Of a stretch of DNA of 64,000 bases, positions 41,765 to 50,984 are shown one piece after another. The DNA comes from an uncultured Lachnospiraceae bacterium (lineage in GTDB: Bacteria > Bacillota > Clostridia > Lachnospirales > Lachnospiraceae). How positions within the stretch are numbered: the stretch's first letter is position 1; the number at the start of each line of letters is the position of its first letter. Below the pieces are notes generated by a model that was not told the DNA's origin, searched no databases, and saw only the letters and a program-made list of their open reading frames with translations. The position numbers and the translations under genes were made by a program. The stretch lies in assembly GCA_910577015.1 (NCBI GenBank), contig CAJTKU010000001.1, positions 410,102 to 474,101 of the forward strand, read 5' to 3'.

Positions 41765-43891
41765 TTAGTTCCTCCAGTAGACTTCAATGATATCTCCGTC
41801 TTTTATCTCTTTTAAATATTCCGCAGGATTGCCGTTCAAATTCGTCACAATACCTCCGCCTTTGCTTTTTGACAAGTCAAAGTCTATGTAATCAAAAATA
41901 TCCACATAAACATAGGAAGGCTTGCCCGACAGTAAAAGGGGACTGCCGTTTACCAGAACCCTGATACTCTGGTTTACGCTGTTTTTCGGTGCGGCATCCG
42001 CTGCCTGCGCCTCCACATGACGCTCCTCTTTTACGGATACCGCTTCTTCCGATACCGGTTCCTCTGTATCACTTTCTTCCAAATTTTCCTCCGAGGCTTC
42101 CCCATATTCCTCTTCTTCATCGGTTTTCCCTGCAAAAACCACATCCTCCCCCCATGCCACGCTGAAGTTCTCATACACCTTCGTATTACTGTCAGCAGGC
42201 ATGTTGTTTACGGCAAGTCCTGTCTTTTCGGGCAGAATCACATCCATAAACTCTAAAATCTGGGCAACCGTATAGAAACTTAATATCTCGATTACATCAC
42301 CGTCCTGAATTTCATAATAGCCTGATTGCAGCTGGCCGTTCACCTGCGCAAACTTGGGCAGTTCAATTTTTTTGTCATTTACAATAACCACTATGGAATG
42401 GTGGAACTCCGGTAATCCCCTGATTTCCAGCTTTGCAGCCGCTCCTGCCGTGGAAGGCAGCACACGCACCAAATCATTGGCCTTAATCGGCGTATGTATG
42501 TCTGCCAGTTCCCCGTTTACGGTGATAACTGCCGCCTCCCCCAATTCCCCTCTTTTGATACGGGCTTTTCCGTCAACGGTATAGTTTAACTCGCTTCCTC
42601 TTTTGGGAAAAAGTCCGTCGTTGGGAAATCCCGCCTGCATGGCAGCCTCTATCACGGAAAGCTTGCCGTTGTCATATACTTTAATCCGCTCTTCATTGAA
42701 GGTGACAAACACAAAATTATTGTTCTGCTCATAAAAGCTTAAGCAGATTCCCACAGGCGTAACCAGAAGGGAATCTTTTTCAATTTCCTCGGGAAAGTCC
42801 ACAAACCCCATGACTTCCTTCCCTCTTAAGGCCACTCTCTCCATTGCGATTCCCAATTCTTCGGACAGTTTTTGGGTGTAGCCCGGAATCTTCCCGCCGC
42901 CCCCGACTACAAATACCGCGCTGACGGACTTTTCCCCGTTCAGTTCCCTGATACAGTCCGCAACGGGCTTTGTCATGTTTTCCACTGCCGGTTCCAGTAT
43001 TTTCATCAGTTCATCCGCGCTGACTGTCTGGGAAAGTCCCATGATATCTGTGAACGTAATATCGCCGCCGCCGTCAATCTGCCTTTTTATCTCCTCCGCC
43101 GTGTTAAAATCGACCAGACAGTTCTGCGCAATCGTCTCCGTCAGACTGTCCCCCGCAACGGGAATCATGCCGTAAGATACGATGGCCCCATCCTTGGTAA
43201 TGGAAATATCAGAGGTTCCCGCACCGACATCCACAAGGGCAATATTCAGCATACGGAATTTTTCGGGAATCGCCACCTGAATGGCGGCAATCGGCTCCAG
43301 AGTCAGATTTGCCACTTCGAGACCCGCAGATTCCACCGCCCTGTATAATCCGTCCACAACATCCTCCGGCAGAAACGTCACAATCATATCCGCCCCGATG
43401 CTTCCTGCTTTGTGTTCTTCCAGATTGCCAATCGGATAGTTATTCAGGTAATACCTGATAACCGAGTACCCCACACAGTAAAACTTGATATCCGTATCAT
43501 TTCCCTGCTGGAACTCTTCATAAGCCTGTTCTACACCCATGGCCGAAAGCGCATACACATCTTCCTCCAGAACCACTTTTTCCTCCGTAAACTCAAAGTT
43601 TACGCGGGTGGTAACCGTGCGCAGCACCCTGCCGGCAGCCGCAATGCATACTTCTGTCAGATTTCTTCCCACATCGGCCTCCAGCGCTTCTTTTACCGCC
43701 TTTATGGTACTGCCGACTTTTTTAATGTCATGAATCTGCCCGTCCAGCATGGCTCGGGTTTCATGCTCCATGACCCTCTGGGCTATGACGACAAAACGGT
43801 CCTTTTCCTTATAACCCACCGTCCCCACGATGCTTCTGGTTCCGATATCAAGCCCAAATACAGTTTTTCCCTGATATGCTATTCCTGCCAC
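41765..43891 (-). CDS. FtsA-like actin-fold protein with long C-terminal extension
   Basis: 708 residues, versus about 420 for FtsA. The N-terminal 400 are an FtsA/PilM-type ATPase: FGLDIGTRSIVGTVGY, LVDVGAGTSDISITKDG, FVVGGGGKIPGYTQKL. The C-terminal half has repeated small beta-type units each ending in IKxxDxxxV-like motifs (PIKANDLVRVL, EIQDGDVIEIL, EIKDGDIIEVYW) split by a Glu-rich linker (about 585-640). A FtsA amphipathic helix is absent. Probably a Clostridia cell-division or envelope protein; overlaps coaE by 13 bp. Confidence 0.85.
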   Translation of the reverse strand: MAGIAYQGKTVFGLDIGTRSIVGTVGYKEKDRFVVIAQRVMEHETRAMLDGQIHDIKKVGSTIKAVKEALEADVGRNLTEVCIAAAGRVLRTVTTRVNFEFTEEKVVLEEDVYALSAMGVEQAYEEFQQGNDTDIKFYCVGYSVIRYYLNNYPIGNLEEHKAGSIGADMIVTFLPEDVVDGLYRAVESAGLEVANLTLEPIAAIQVAIPEKFRMLNIALVDVGAGTSDISITKDGAIVSYGMIPVAGDSLTETIAQNCLVDFNTAEEIKRQIDGGGDITFTDIMGLSQTVSADELMKILEPAVENMTKPVADCIRELNGEKSVSAVFVVGGGGKIPGYTQKLSEELGIAMERVALRGKEVMGFVDFPEEIEKDSLLVTPVGICLSFYEQNNNFVFVTFNEERIKVYDNGKLSVIEAAMQAGFPNDGLFPKRGSELNYTVDGKARIKRGELGEAAVITVNGELADIHTPIKANDLVRVLPSTAGAAAKLEIRGLPEFHHSIVVIVNDKKIELPKFAQVNGQLQSGYYEIQDGDVIEILSFYTVAQILEFMDVILPEKTGLAVNNMPADSNTKVYENFSVAWGEDVVFAGKTDEEEEYGEASEENLEESDTEEPVSEEAVSVKEERHVEAQAADAAPKNSVNQSIRVLVNGSPLLLSGKPSYVYVDIFDYIDFDLSKSKGGGIVTNLNGNPAEYLKEIKDGDIIEVYWRN

Positions 43892-44484
43892 GTATATGCC
43901 TCCAGTCTTTTTCTAATCTGGTTAAATGCCTCCCCGGCCGCACCACTGTTATCTATGATAAAATCACTGTTTTCCCTAAACGCCTTTTCCGCAAGCTGGC
44001 TTTCCATTATCCGGGATATCTTTTCATCGCTGTATCCCCTGTTTTTCTTTAACCGCTCTCTTCTTATCTCATCCGGCGCATAAACATACCACATTTCATC
44101 CACAAGGCTTTTATATCCGCTCTCTATCAAAAGAGCCGCTTCTATAAAAAACAGTTCTGTCCATCCGTCCGCCTTTGCACGCCCGATTTCCCTTTCGAGA
44201 TACTCCCTGACTTTCGGATGCACGATACCATTTACCGCAAGCAGCAAGTCCTTGTCCAAAAATATCCTGCCTGCCACCTTCCTGTTATCCAGCCTGCCGT
44301 CCTCCCCAAGCGCCTCCCTGCCCAAAAGGGATACCATTTCTTCATAGCAGGGCTGTCCCGGCTGTTGAATTTCTTTGGCTACTTCGTCTGCCAAATATAT
44401 TTTACACTTGTAATGCTTTTTGATGTAGGACAGCGCCTCTGACTTTCCCGCGCCGACCCCTCCCGTAATGCCTATCAGCCTCAT
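43879..44484 (-). CDS. coaE: Dephospho-CoA kinase
   Basis: 201 residues. P-loop GITGGVGAGKSE, then VHPKVREYLE and the LID region RRERLKKNRGYSDEKISRIM. Last step of coenzyme A synthesis. 24 bp after polA, the usual polA-coaE pair in Clostridia. Confidence 0.97.
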   Translation of the reverse strand: MRLIGITGGVGAGKSEALSYIKKHYKCKIYLADEVAKEIQQPGQPCYEEMVSLLGREALGEDGRLDNRKVAGRIFLDKDLLLAVNGIVHPKVREYLEREIGRAKADGWTELFFIEAALLIESGYKSLVDEMWYVYAPDEIRRERLKKNRGYSDEKISRIMESQLAEKAFRENSDFIIDNSGAAGEAFNQIRKRLEAYTWQE

Positions 44485-44508
44485 ACCATACCCCTTGCCG
44501 TTTTTGCG

Positions 44509-47154
44509 CTATTTAGCCTCATACCAGTTGTCGCCGGTATGCAAATCAATTTCCAGCTTGACGGAGAGCGCCGCCGCACTGCTCATGCCTTCCTCCATAA
44601 TACGCCTTACCTGCTCTTCCTCACCCTTTGCCGTTTCTATCAGCAGTTCATCATGTACCTGCAGCACCAGCCTGGACTTCATATTGTTTTCCTTCAGGGC
44701 ACGCCAGACATTCAGCATGGCAATCTTAATGATATCCGCTGCCGTCCCCTGTATGGGAGAATTCATGGCAATCCTTTCCCCGAAAGAACGCTGCATGAAT
44801 ACATTGGAGGAAAGCTCCGGTATCGGTCTTCTCCTGCCAAACATGGTCACGGCATAGCCGCGTTCTTTCGCCTGTGCAACCAGATTGTCCAAAAACTCTT
44901 TTACCTTGGGATAGGTTTCAAAATACTGCTCAATATATGCAGACGCTTCCTTTTTGGTAATGCTCAAGTCCTGACTGAGCCCAAAAGAACTGATGCCGTA
45001 TACAATGCCGAAATTAACCGCCTTTGCATTGCGTCTCTGCAAATCCGTCACTTCCTCAAACGGCGTATGGAATACCTTGGCGGCCGTAATACGGTGAATA
45101 TCCTGCTGGGTCCTGTAGGCTTCTATCAACTGCTCATCACCTGACATGTGCGCCAGCACACGAAGTTCAATCTGGGAATAATCCGCGTCCGTAAAAAGAA
45201 AACCCTCCGCTGGCACAAACACCTTGCGTATCTGTCTGCCCAGCTCCATGCGCATGGGAATATTCTGTAAATTCGGCTCCGTGGAACTGATTCTTCCTGT
45301 GGCCGTAATCGTCTGGTTAAAGCTGGAATGTATCCTGCCGTCATCGGCTATGCAGGCTGCAAGCCCTTCGGCATAAGTGGATTTCAACTTTGTCAGTCCC
45401 CTGTATTCAAGGATATCCGCCACAATGGGATAATCCGGCGCCAGCTTTTCCAGCACCTCCGCCGCCGTGGAATATCCCGTTTTGGTCTTTTTGGATTCGG
45501 GAAGCTTCATTTTCTCAAACAATACTTCCCCCAACTGCTTGGGTGAGTTGATATTGAAATCGGTTCCCGCCTGTTCATGGATGGATTTTTCCAGTTCGTC
45601 AATCCTTCCCGACAGCCTTTTTCCGTATTCTTTCAGCTCCTCCGGACGAACCAGCATCCCTGCCTGCTCCATATCGTAAAGTACAAGTGACAAAGGCATT
45701 TCTATCTCGTTCATCAACTTATCCATGCCCGTTTCCTGTAACTTCTCCCAAAGCACCGGTTTTGCGGCAAACGCCACATAAGCGCCATAACAAGCATATT
45801 CCATGGCCTTTTCGGGATTTTTTTCGTATCCCTGCAGATAACTGCCTTTGCCAAACACCTCCGTACGTCCGGGTACTATCATATCCAGATGTTCTCCTGC
45901 TATGGACTCCGTATCATAATCACTCTTCAAAGGGTTTAAAAGATATGCCGCAATCAGGATATCAAAATACCGGGTTGTATCCTGTTTATCCAGATAACGG
46001 TAGTAACGCTTGATGTCAAAGGCAGACAATGCAGTCTTACCGGAAATTTCCTGTAGTTTCCCTGTAAGATATTTTCCCGTAATCTCTCCCCCCGCAGGCA
46101 TGAATACCGTTTCCGTCCGGGACAGGGACACAGCCAGCCCTGCAATCTCTTCCTCCCCGGCGTCCGCTAACAGGCAGACTCCCGCCTGCGGCGCGCTTCC
46201 TGCAAGGCTCCAAAATTCCTCTGCCTTGGACAAATCTGATATTTTCCGAAAATGGCTGCTGACGGCATCCGTGGTCTGGGAGGCATTGCCGTCAAACCTT
46301 CCCAGAATATTTTTAAAGCCAAGCTTTTTACACAAGGCATAGGCTTCTTTTGTATAAAAATCCCCCACCTTAGCATTTTCCAGAGAAAAGTGCAGTTCGC
46401 AGTCCGTTTTTATGGTGGCCAGCTTCTTGCTTAAATCCGCCAGATTTCTGTTTTCTTTCAATGTCTCCCGAATGGACTTTTTTGTAATTTCCTCCACATG
46501 GGCATAAATTTCTTCTATGGAGCCGTAGGTTACCATCAGTTCCGTTGCCGTTTTCTCCCCAATTTTGGGCACACCCGGAATATTGTCCGCCGTATCCCCC
46601 ATCAGGGCCTTTAACTCGATAAACTGTAACGGCGTCACCTGATATTTTGCAAGCACATCCCCTGCATAGTAATCCTCAACCTCCGTTTTTCCCATTTTGG
46701 TTTTGGGAATCCTGATTTTTACATGCTCGGTTGCTATCTGCAATAAATCCCTGTCCCCTGAAACCAGGGACACCTCAAGCCCTTTTGCTTCGGACAGTCT
46801 GGCAAGGGTACCCAGAATATCGTCCGCTTCCCAGCCCGGATACTCCAGTATGGCAATGCCCATGCAGGAAAGCATCTCTTTCATGACGGGAACCTGCTCC
46901 CTGAGTTCCGTGGGCATGGGTTTTCTGGTCGCCTTATAAGCCGCATACATCTCATGGCGGAACGTCGGCTCCTTTCTGTCAAAAGCCACCACAAGATAAT
47001 CCGGCTTTTCTTCCTCCAGGATTTTGAACATAATGTTCAGGAACCCATGTATGGCATTGGTATGAAGCCCCTCGGCGCTGGTTAAATCCGGCACCCCGTA
47101 AAAAGCCCTGTTCAATATACTGTGTCCGTCTATCAATACTATTTTCTGACTCAT
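44509..47154 (-). CDS. polA: DNA polymerase I
   Basis: 881 residues. N-terminal 5'-3' exonuclease (about 1-290: VLIDGHSILNRAFYG, GWEADDILG). The middle 3'-5' exonuclease-like domain (about 315-480) lacks the D-x-E metal ligands, so no proofreading is expected. C-terminal polymerase: TATGRISSTEPNLQNIP, DADYSQIELRVLAHMSGD (catalytic Asp), RRNAKAVNFGIVYG, VHDELLIE. AGGAAGG lies upstream. Confidence 0.98.
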   Translation of the reverse strand: MSQKIVLIDGHSILNRAFYGVPDLTSAEGLHTNAIHGFLNIMFKILEEEKPDYLVVAFDRKEPTFRHEMYAAYKATRKPMPTELREQVPVMKEMLSCMGIAILEYPGWEADDILGTLARLSEAKGLEVSLVSGDRDLLQIATEHVKIRIPKTKMGKTEVEDYYAGDVLAKYQVTPLQFIELKALMGDTADNIPGVPKIGEKTATELMVTYGSIEEIYAHVEEITKKSIRETLKENRNLADLSKKLATIKTDCELHFSLENAKVGDFYTKEAYALCKKLGFKNILGRFDGNASQTTDAVSSHFRKISDLSKAEEFWSLAGSAPQAGVCLLADAGEEEIAGLAVSLSRTETVFMPAGGEITGKYLTGKLQEISGKTALSAFDIKRYYRYLDKQDTTRYFDILIAAYLLNPLKSDYDTESIAGEHLDMIVPGRTEVFGKGSYLQGYEKNPEKAMEYACYGAYVAFAAKPVLWEKLQETGMDKLMNEIEMPLSLVLYDMEQAGMLVRPEELKEYGKRLSGRIDELEKSIHEQAGTDFNINSPKQLGEVLFEKMKLPESKKTKTGYSTAAEVLEKLAPDYPIVADILEYRGLTKLKSTYAEGLAACIADDGRIHSSFNQTITATGRISSTEPNLQNIPMRMELGRQIRKVFVPAEGFLFTDADYSQIELRVLAHMSGDEQLIEAYRTQQDIHRITAAKVFHTPFEEVTDLQRRNAKAVNFGIVYGISSFGLSQDLSITKKEASAYIEQYFETYPKVKEFLDNLVAQAKERGYAVTMFGRRRPIPELSSNVFMQRSFGERIAMNSPIQGTAADIIKIAMLNVWRALKENNMKSRLVLQVHDELLIETAKGEEEQVRRIMEEGMSSAAALSVKLEIDLHTGDNWYEAK

Positions 47155-47169
47155 ATGGTTACAACCTTC

Positions 47170-47493
47170 CTAATGCAATATAAATAACATAATGATAATA
47201 ACGACTGCCGCCAAGGCAGCCAGTTCCAATGTAATGCTGATATATTTCAGGAGTTCATGAAAACGGATTTTCCTGCCGGCTTCCTGCATACGGCTGTCCA
47301 TTTCCTTCTGCAGGTCAAACGCGCTGCCTTCCTCCAGACGGGCCATACCTTCAAAAACCAGAACCTGAATCGTCAGTTCTTCTTTACAGGAAGGACACCC
47401 ATCTATATGCTCCATAAACTTTTTTAATTCTTTGTATTCCAGAGTTTTCCCCACAAATGCAGGTATCATCTTTTCTAATTCCTTACAATCCAT
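47170..47493 (-). CDS. Anti-sigma-factor-like membrane protein with zinc-finger motif
   Basis: 107 residues. An N-terminal zf-HC2-like motif (MEHIDGCPSCKEEL, H-x3-C-x2-C) precedes a helical middle and one C-terminal membrane helix. It resembles small anti-sigma factors, but no sigma factor gene adjoins. It lies between a lipoprotein and polA. Confidence 0.7.
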   Translation of the reverse strand: MDCKELEKMIPAFVGKTLEYKELKKFMEHIDGCPSCKEELTIQVLVFEGMARLEEGSAFDLQKEMDSRMQEAGRKIRFHELLKYISITLELAALAAVVIIIMLFILH

Positions 47494-47514
47494 CTATGGT
47501 CTCTCCCTGTCTTT

Positions 47515-47973
47515 CTATTCATAACCCAGCAGCTTTATTATATCTGTGATTTCTGCTTTATATTCCGCGTCCGCCACCACATAACACATTGTATTATCTA
47601 CTTGGGACAACAGATAATAATTCCCGTTTGTGGTCAGGGAATAAAAATGATAATTACCGATATCCTTTGACAACTCAATACTGCCTGTTCCCGCTTTATC
47701 TTCAAACAGGGATTTGTTCTGGTTGAAAACGGAAAACGCCGTTTCCACATCACTGAATACATAAAACTCTATCTGGTATCCGTCTTTCTGGGCCAGACTG
47801 ATTGCTTCCACATATTCCGTCTGCGTCTGATTGGTTGCATCTACAATCACATATCCCTGTTCTTCCATCGTACTGTTAAAGGCCCCTGCACTTATAGCCT
47901 CTCTTCTTCCGCATGATGTCAGGCACAGCAATGCAATCATTGCCCATACCGCCGCATTTTTTCTTTTAAACAT
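47515..47973 (-). CDS. Putative lipoprotein, function unknown
   Basis: 152 residues from the ATG at 47973 (AAGGA, 8 bp). Signal peptide with lipobox LTSC; the mature domain has SMEEQGYVIVDATN-like and EFYVFSDVETAFSVFNQNK segments. The family is seen in Lachnospiraceae but I cannot name it. First gene of a run leading through polA. Confidence 0.75.
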   Translation of the reverse strand: MFKRKNAAVWAMIALLCLTSCGRREAISAGAFNSTMEEQGYVIVDATNQTQTEYVEAISLAQKDGYQIEFYVFSDVETAFSVFNQNKSLFEDKAGTGSIELSKDIGNYHFYSLTTNGNYYLLSQVDNTMCYVVADAEYKAEITDIIKLLGYE

Positions 47974-48108
47974 CCCCTGATTCCTTTCACACAAAGCTTT
48001 TTGGCACATTTGGCCATGCTGCCTATCCTATTGTAGCATATCTCAAAAAATGTTGCATCATAAAAAATCATCCGGCAATACTATAAAGAAAAAAACAGGA
48101 GTATGATT

Positions 48109-49428
48109 ATGATAAATTCTCTATGGACGGATACTGTCGTTCTGCCATCCTTTCCCACTCTGGACCAGGATGAAACCACCGATGTTTTGATAATCGGCGG
48201 CGGAATGGCCGGCATCCTTTGCGCACACTGCCTGAAAGAAGCCGGTGTTGACTGCCTTCTTCTCGAGGCGGACACCATTGCCGGCAAGACAACTGCGGGT
48301 ACGACCGCCGTGATTTCCGCACAGCACGATACTTTATACAAAAACCTTATGAAAAAGTTCGGTTATACCAAGGCAAGGCTGTATCTGGAAGCCAACCTGC
48401 AGGCCGTTTCTTCTTTTCGCTCCCTGTGTGAAAATATAGACTGTGATTTTGAGGATATTCCTGCCTGCATCTATTCCTGCAGCAATGCCGCGCTTATGGA
48501 AGACGAAGTAAAAGCCCTGCATTCCCTGGGCTATAACGCCCGCCTGCTCCACGAAATCCCCCTCCCGGTTCCCGCGCTTGCAGCCGTGGAATTTCCCATG
48601 CAGGCACAGTTCCATCCCTTAAAACTGATTGCCTCGCTGGCAGAAAACCTGAATATCCGGGAGCATTCCGCCATACAGGCTTTTGGAGCCAATGAAGCTT
48701 TCACGGAACATTTTCGGATAAAGGCAAAAAAAATAATTGTTGCCTGCCATTTTCCGATTTGGAATACACATGGCTTTTATTTTATGAAACTGTATCAGAA
48801 ACGCTCCTATATCCTTGCCCTGAAAAATGCCGCTTCCATATCCGGCTCTTATGTGGAATACGGCAGTCAGGGATTATACTTCAGAAACTATAAAGATTTG
48901 CTTCTTGTGGGCGGCGGCGACCACCGTACCGGAAAAAAAGCCTGCCAGTATGACAAGCTTCGCAAATACACCCACGAGCAGTTCCCCCAAGCCAAAGAAG
49001 CCTATGCCTGGGCCACGCAGGACTGTATCAGTTTAGACGGCGTGCCTTATATAGGCTGCTACAGCAGCGCCCTGCCCGACATGTACGTAGCCACCGGCTT
49101 TAACGAATGGGGAATGACCTCTTCCATGGCTGCCGCCCGGATACTCACCGACATGGTGATGGGAAGGGAAAACAAATATGCGGACGTATTTTCCCCCTCC
49201 CGCAGCATGATGACAAAACAATTATTCTGCAATATTGCCTCCTCCCTCTCGGGACTGCTCACCCCCTCGCGAAACCGCTGTCCCCATCTCGGATGCGCCT
49301 TAAAGTGGAATCCCGCCGAACACACATGGGACTGCCCCTGCCACGGCTCCAAGTTCACTAAAGAAGGCAGTCTTATCTATAATCCGGCAACAGGGGATTT
49401 GCCCAGGCCTCCGAAAAAAGCAGAATGA
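48109..49428 (+). CDS. FAD-dependent oxidoreductase with C-terminal Rieske 2Fe-2S domain
   Basis: 439 residues. An N-terminal Rossmann DVLIIGGGMAGILCAHCLKE and AGKTTAGTTAVISAQHD are typical of DAO-fold (glycine oxidase-like) enzymes. The C-terminal domain has both Rieske boxes, CPHLGC and CPCHGSKF (about 390-425). Substrate unknown. AGGAG with 7-bp spacing supports the ATG at 48109. Transcribed opposite to most of the window, alone. Confidence 0.93.
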   Translation: MINSLWTDTVVLPSFPTLDQDETTDVLIIGGGMAGILCAHCLKEAGVDCLLLEADTIAGKTTAGTTAVISAQHDTLYKNLMKKFGYTKARLYLEANLQAVSSFRSLCENIDCDFEDIPACIYSCSNAALMEDEVKALHSLGYNARLLHEIPLPVPALAAVEFPMQAQFHPLKLIASLAENLNIREHSAIQAFGANEAFTEHFRIKAKKIIVACHFPIWNTHGFYFMKLYQKRSYILALKNAASISGSYVEYGSQGLYFRNYKDLLLVGGGDHRTGKKACQYDKLRKYTHEQFPQAKEAYAWATQDCISLDGVPYIGCYSSALPDMYVATGFNEWGMTSSMAAARILTDMVMGRENKYADVFSPSRSMMTKQLFCNIASSLSGLLTPSRNRCPHLGCALKWNPAEHTWDCPCHGSKFTKEGSLIYNPATGDLPRPPKKAE

Positions 49429-49544
49429 GAATACAAATGACCATGCTTAAGGTACAAAGTAAATTGAATTAAAAACAAGAAAATGATATTATAAACTATA
49501 TGTTAGAGAAACTTGCAAACAAATAATTACGGAGTAATCATACA

Positions 49545-50111
49545 ATGCACGAAAAATTCCAAAAAATATTAAACGAAATAAAAACCTCACAAAAAAGGGT
49601 TGAAATTCTTTCTGTTGATGATAAGGTATTGCTTGCATGTAAAAAGAATTTATTCATAAATTGGGACAGCCTGTCCGGCGTTATAATTGAAAATACCGGC
49701 GGAATAATCATCGATAACTGGATTCGTTTCTACGGGGCCGGAAAATTAAATATATTAGAAAGAAACAATATAATGCCTTTTGAGGAGTTGGTTATCGCAG
49801 AAGATATTCTGGGCGGATTATTTATACTTTTAACAAATAATAATATCGGATATTTTGCTCCTGACTGCCTTGAAGTAGAAGACATGGAACTGAGTTCAGG
49901 GCAATTTCTATATTGGTGCCTGCATGGTAATACCGATATGTTCTATGCTGATTACAGATGGCAAAATTGGAAAGAAGATGTAGCAAAACTGAATTATGAT
50001 AACGGGATTGCTTTTTACCCTTTTTTATTTGCCAAAGCTGAAAGTTTAGAAAAAAGAATGCGAAAAGAAATTCCCATATCTGAAATTATTAGTATTGAAT
50101 TAAAGTCTTGA
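49545..50111 (+). CDS. DUF2625-like protein
   Basis: 188 residues, soluble. GIIIDNWIRFYGAGKL, EELVIAEDILGGLFILL, IGYFAPDCLEVEDMELS and FYADYRWQNWKEDV match the DUF2625 pattern as I recall it; activity unknown. AT-rich relative to neighbours. It converges on the Fic-like gene and overlaps its end by 23 bp. Confidence 0.75.
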   Translation: MHEKFQKILNEIKTSQKRVEILSVDDKVLLACKKNLFINWDSLSGVIIENTGGIIIDNWIRFYGAGKLNILERNNIMPFEELVIAEDILGGLFILLTNNNIGYFAPDCLEVEDMELSSGQFLYWCLHGNTDMFYADYRWQNWKEDVAKLNYDNGIAFYPFLFAKAESLEKRMRKEIPISEIISIELKS

Positions 50112-50721
50112 TACATTTCTGCAAACAATCCTTTAATGGCTCCAATTCATTTTTCAGATACCAATTATTTAACGTGATATTAAATTCCTCTGCGTTATCC
50201 TTTCCAATAGTCAATATGCCCTCTCCATTTTCTATCAGTATTTTACTTGCCACCATCGTAGACGTTCTTTTATTCCCGTCCCAGAATAACTGCTGCTTAC
50301 AAGCATATGCAAAATACTCCAACGCTCTATCTACATGGTTATGGATTCCGTTTATGCGTTCCAATTCTTTCAAAACATCTTCTTTAACCGGAATGGTTGG
50401 CACAAAATCACCTACCCCGACAGTGCCGTTTCTTAGCACGCCCCATTCAAGGCTTTCATTTCTCGACACATATTCATTTACCTTACAAATATACTCCAAG
50501 GTTAATGGCTCATCTACGGAATGAATAATAAATTTCCATCCATCACGGAGATTTAAAACGGTTTGTATATCATCCACCGTTACACCACTGACTACCGCTC
50601 CGTCAATAATAGTTTGTGTTTGAGGAAACGTCACATTACAACCTTCTATATAAGCAGTATTAAATACAAGTTCAGTAAATGTTTTCTTTGCCAAAAAAAT
50701 ATTTTGTTGCCTTGTAAGCAT
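50089..50721 (-). CDS. Fic/Doc-family protein with substituted catalytic motif
   Basis: 210 residues. Fic core with KQQLFWDGNKRTSTMVAS where the canonical motif is HxFx(D/E)GN(G/K)R; the catalytic His position is Gln. Near the N-terminus TAYIEGCNVT matches the inhibitory (S/T)xxxE(G/N) helix of class II Fic proteins. If active it would transfer AMP or another phosphate group to a protein; the substitution makes that doubtful. AT-rich; between a DUF2625-like gene and tRNA-Leu. Confidence 0.82.
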   Translation of the reverse strand: MLTRQQNIFLAKKTFTELVFNTAYIEGCNVTFPQTQTIIDGAVVSGVTVDDIQTVLNLRDGWKFIIHSVDEPLTLEYICKVNEYVSRNESLEWGVLRNGTVGVGDFVPTIPVKEDVLKELERINGIHNHVDRALEYFAYACKQQLFWDGNKRTSTMVASKILIENGEGILTIGKDNAEEFNITLNNWYLKNELEPLKDCLQKCIKTLIQY

Positions 50722-50775
50722 TGATATTCCTCCGATTAAATGTGAAACGCTTTTACAGTATTCAAATCATAAAAC

Positions 50776-50823
50776 GCAAAAAAGGTCTGAAAAGCCCTTA
50801 ATTTGGCATTACAAACCTTTTTT
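50776..50823 (-). terminator. Terminator after tRNA-Leu
   Basis: AAAAAAGGT and ACCTTTTTT arms with a long loop, directly 3' of the tRNA on the minus strand. Confidence 0.8.
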
Positions 50824-50828
50824 CACAC

Positions 50829-50911
50829 TGCCGGCGATGGGACTTGAACCCATACGTGGTTGCCCACAACAGATTTTGAGTCTGCCTCGTCTGCCATTCC
50901 GACACGCCGGC
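50829..50911 (-). tRNA. tRNA-Leu (anticodon CAA)
   Basis: 83 nt. Acceptor stem GCCGGCG/CGCCGGC with discriminator A, anticodon loop CTCAAAA giving CAA, a variable arm (TTGTGGGCAACCACG) as in class II tRNAs, and T loop GTTCAAGTC. CCA is not encoded. Confidence 0.97.
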
Positions 50912-50916
50912 AATTT

Positions 50917-50934
50917 CGGCTGTTTTAACAGCCG
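50917..50934 (-). other. Perfect hairpin in the tRNA-Leu leader
   Basis: CGGCTGTT-TT-AACAGCCG lies 5 bp upstream of the tRNA 5' end, between promoter and tRNA. It may guide 5' processing. Confidence 0.5.
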
Positions 50935-50940
50935 TGTATA

Positions 50941-50969
50941 ATGTTATCATATCAGACTGCCTTTGACAA
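50941..50969 (-). promoter_or_regulatory. Promoter of tRNA-Leu
   Basis: Minus strand TTGTCA, 17 bp, TAACAT, ending 30 bp before the tRNA. Confidence 0.6.
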
Positions 50970-50984
50970 GTATTTTTTTATATC

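Noticed and set aside
47170..47493. Complete ECF sigma/anti-sigma module
   Set aside because: The zinc-finger protein resembles an anti-sigma factor, but no sigma factor gene lies adjacent.
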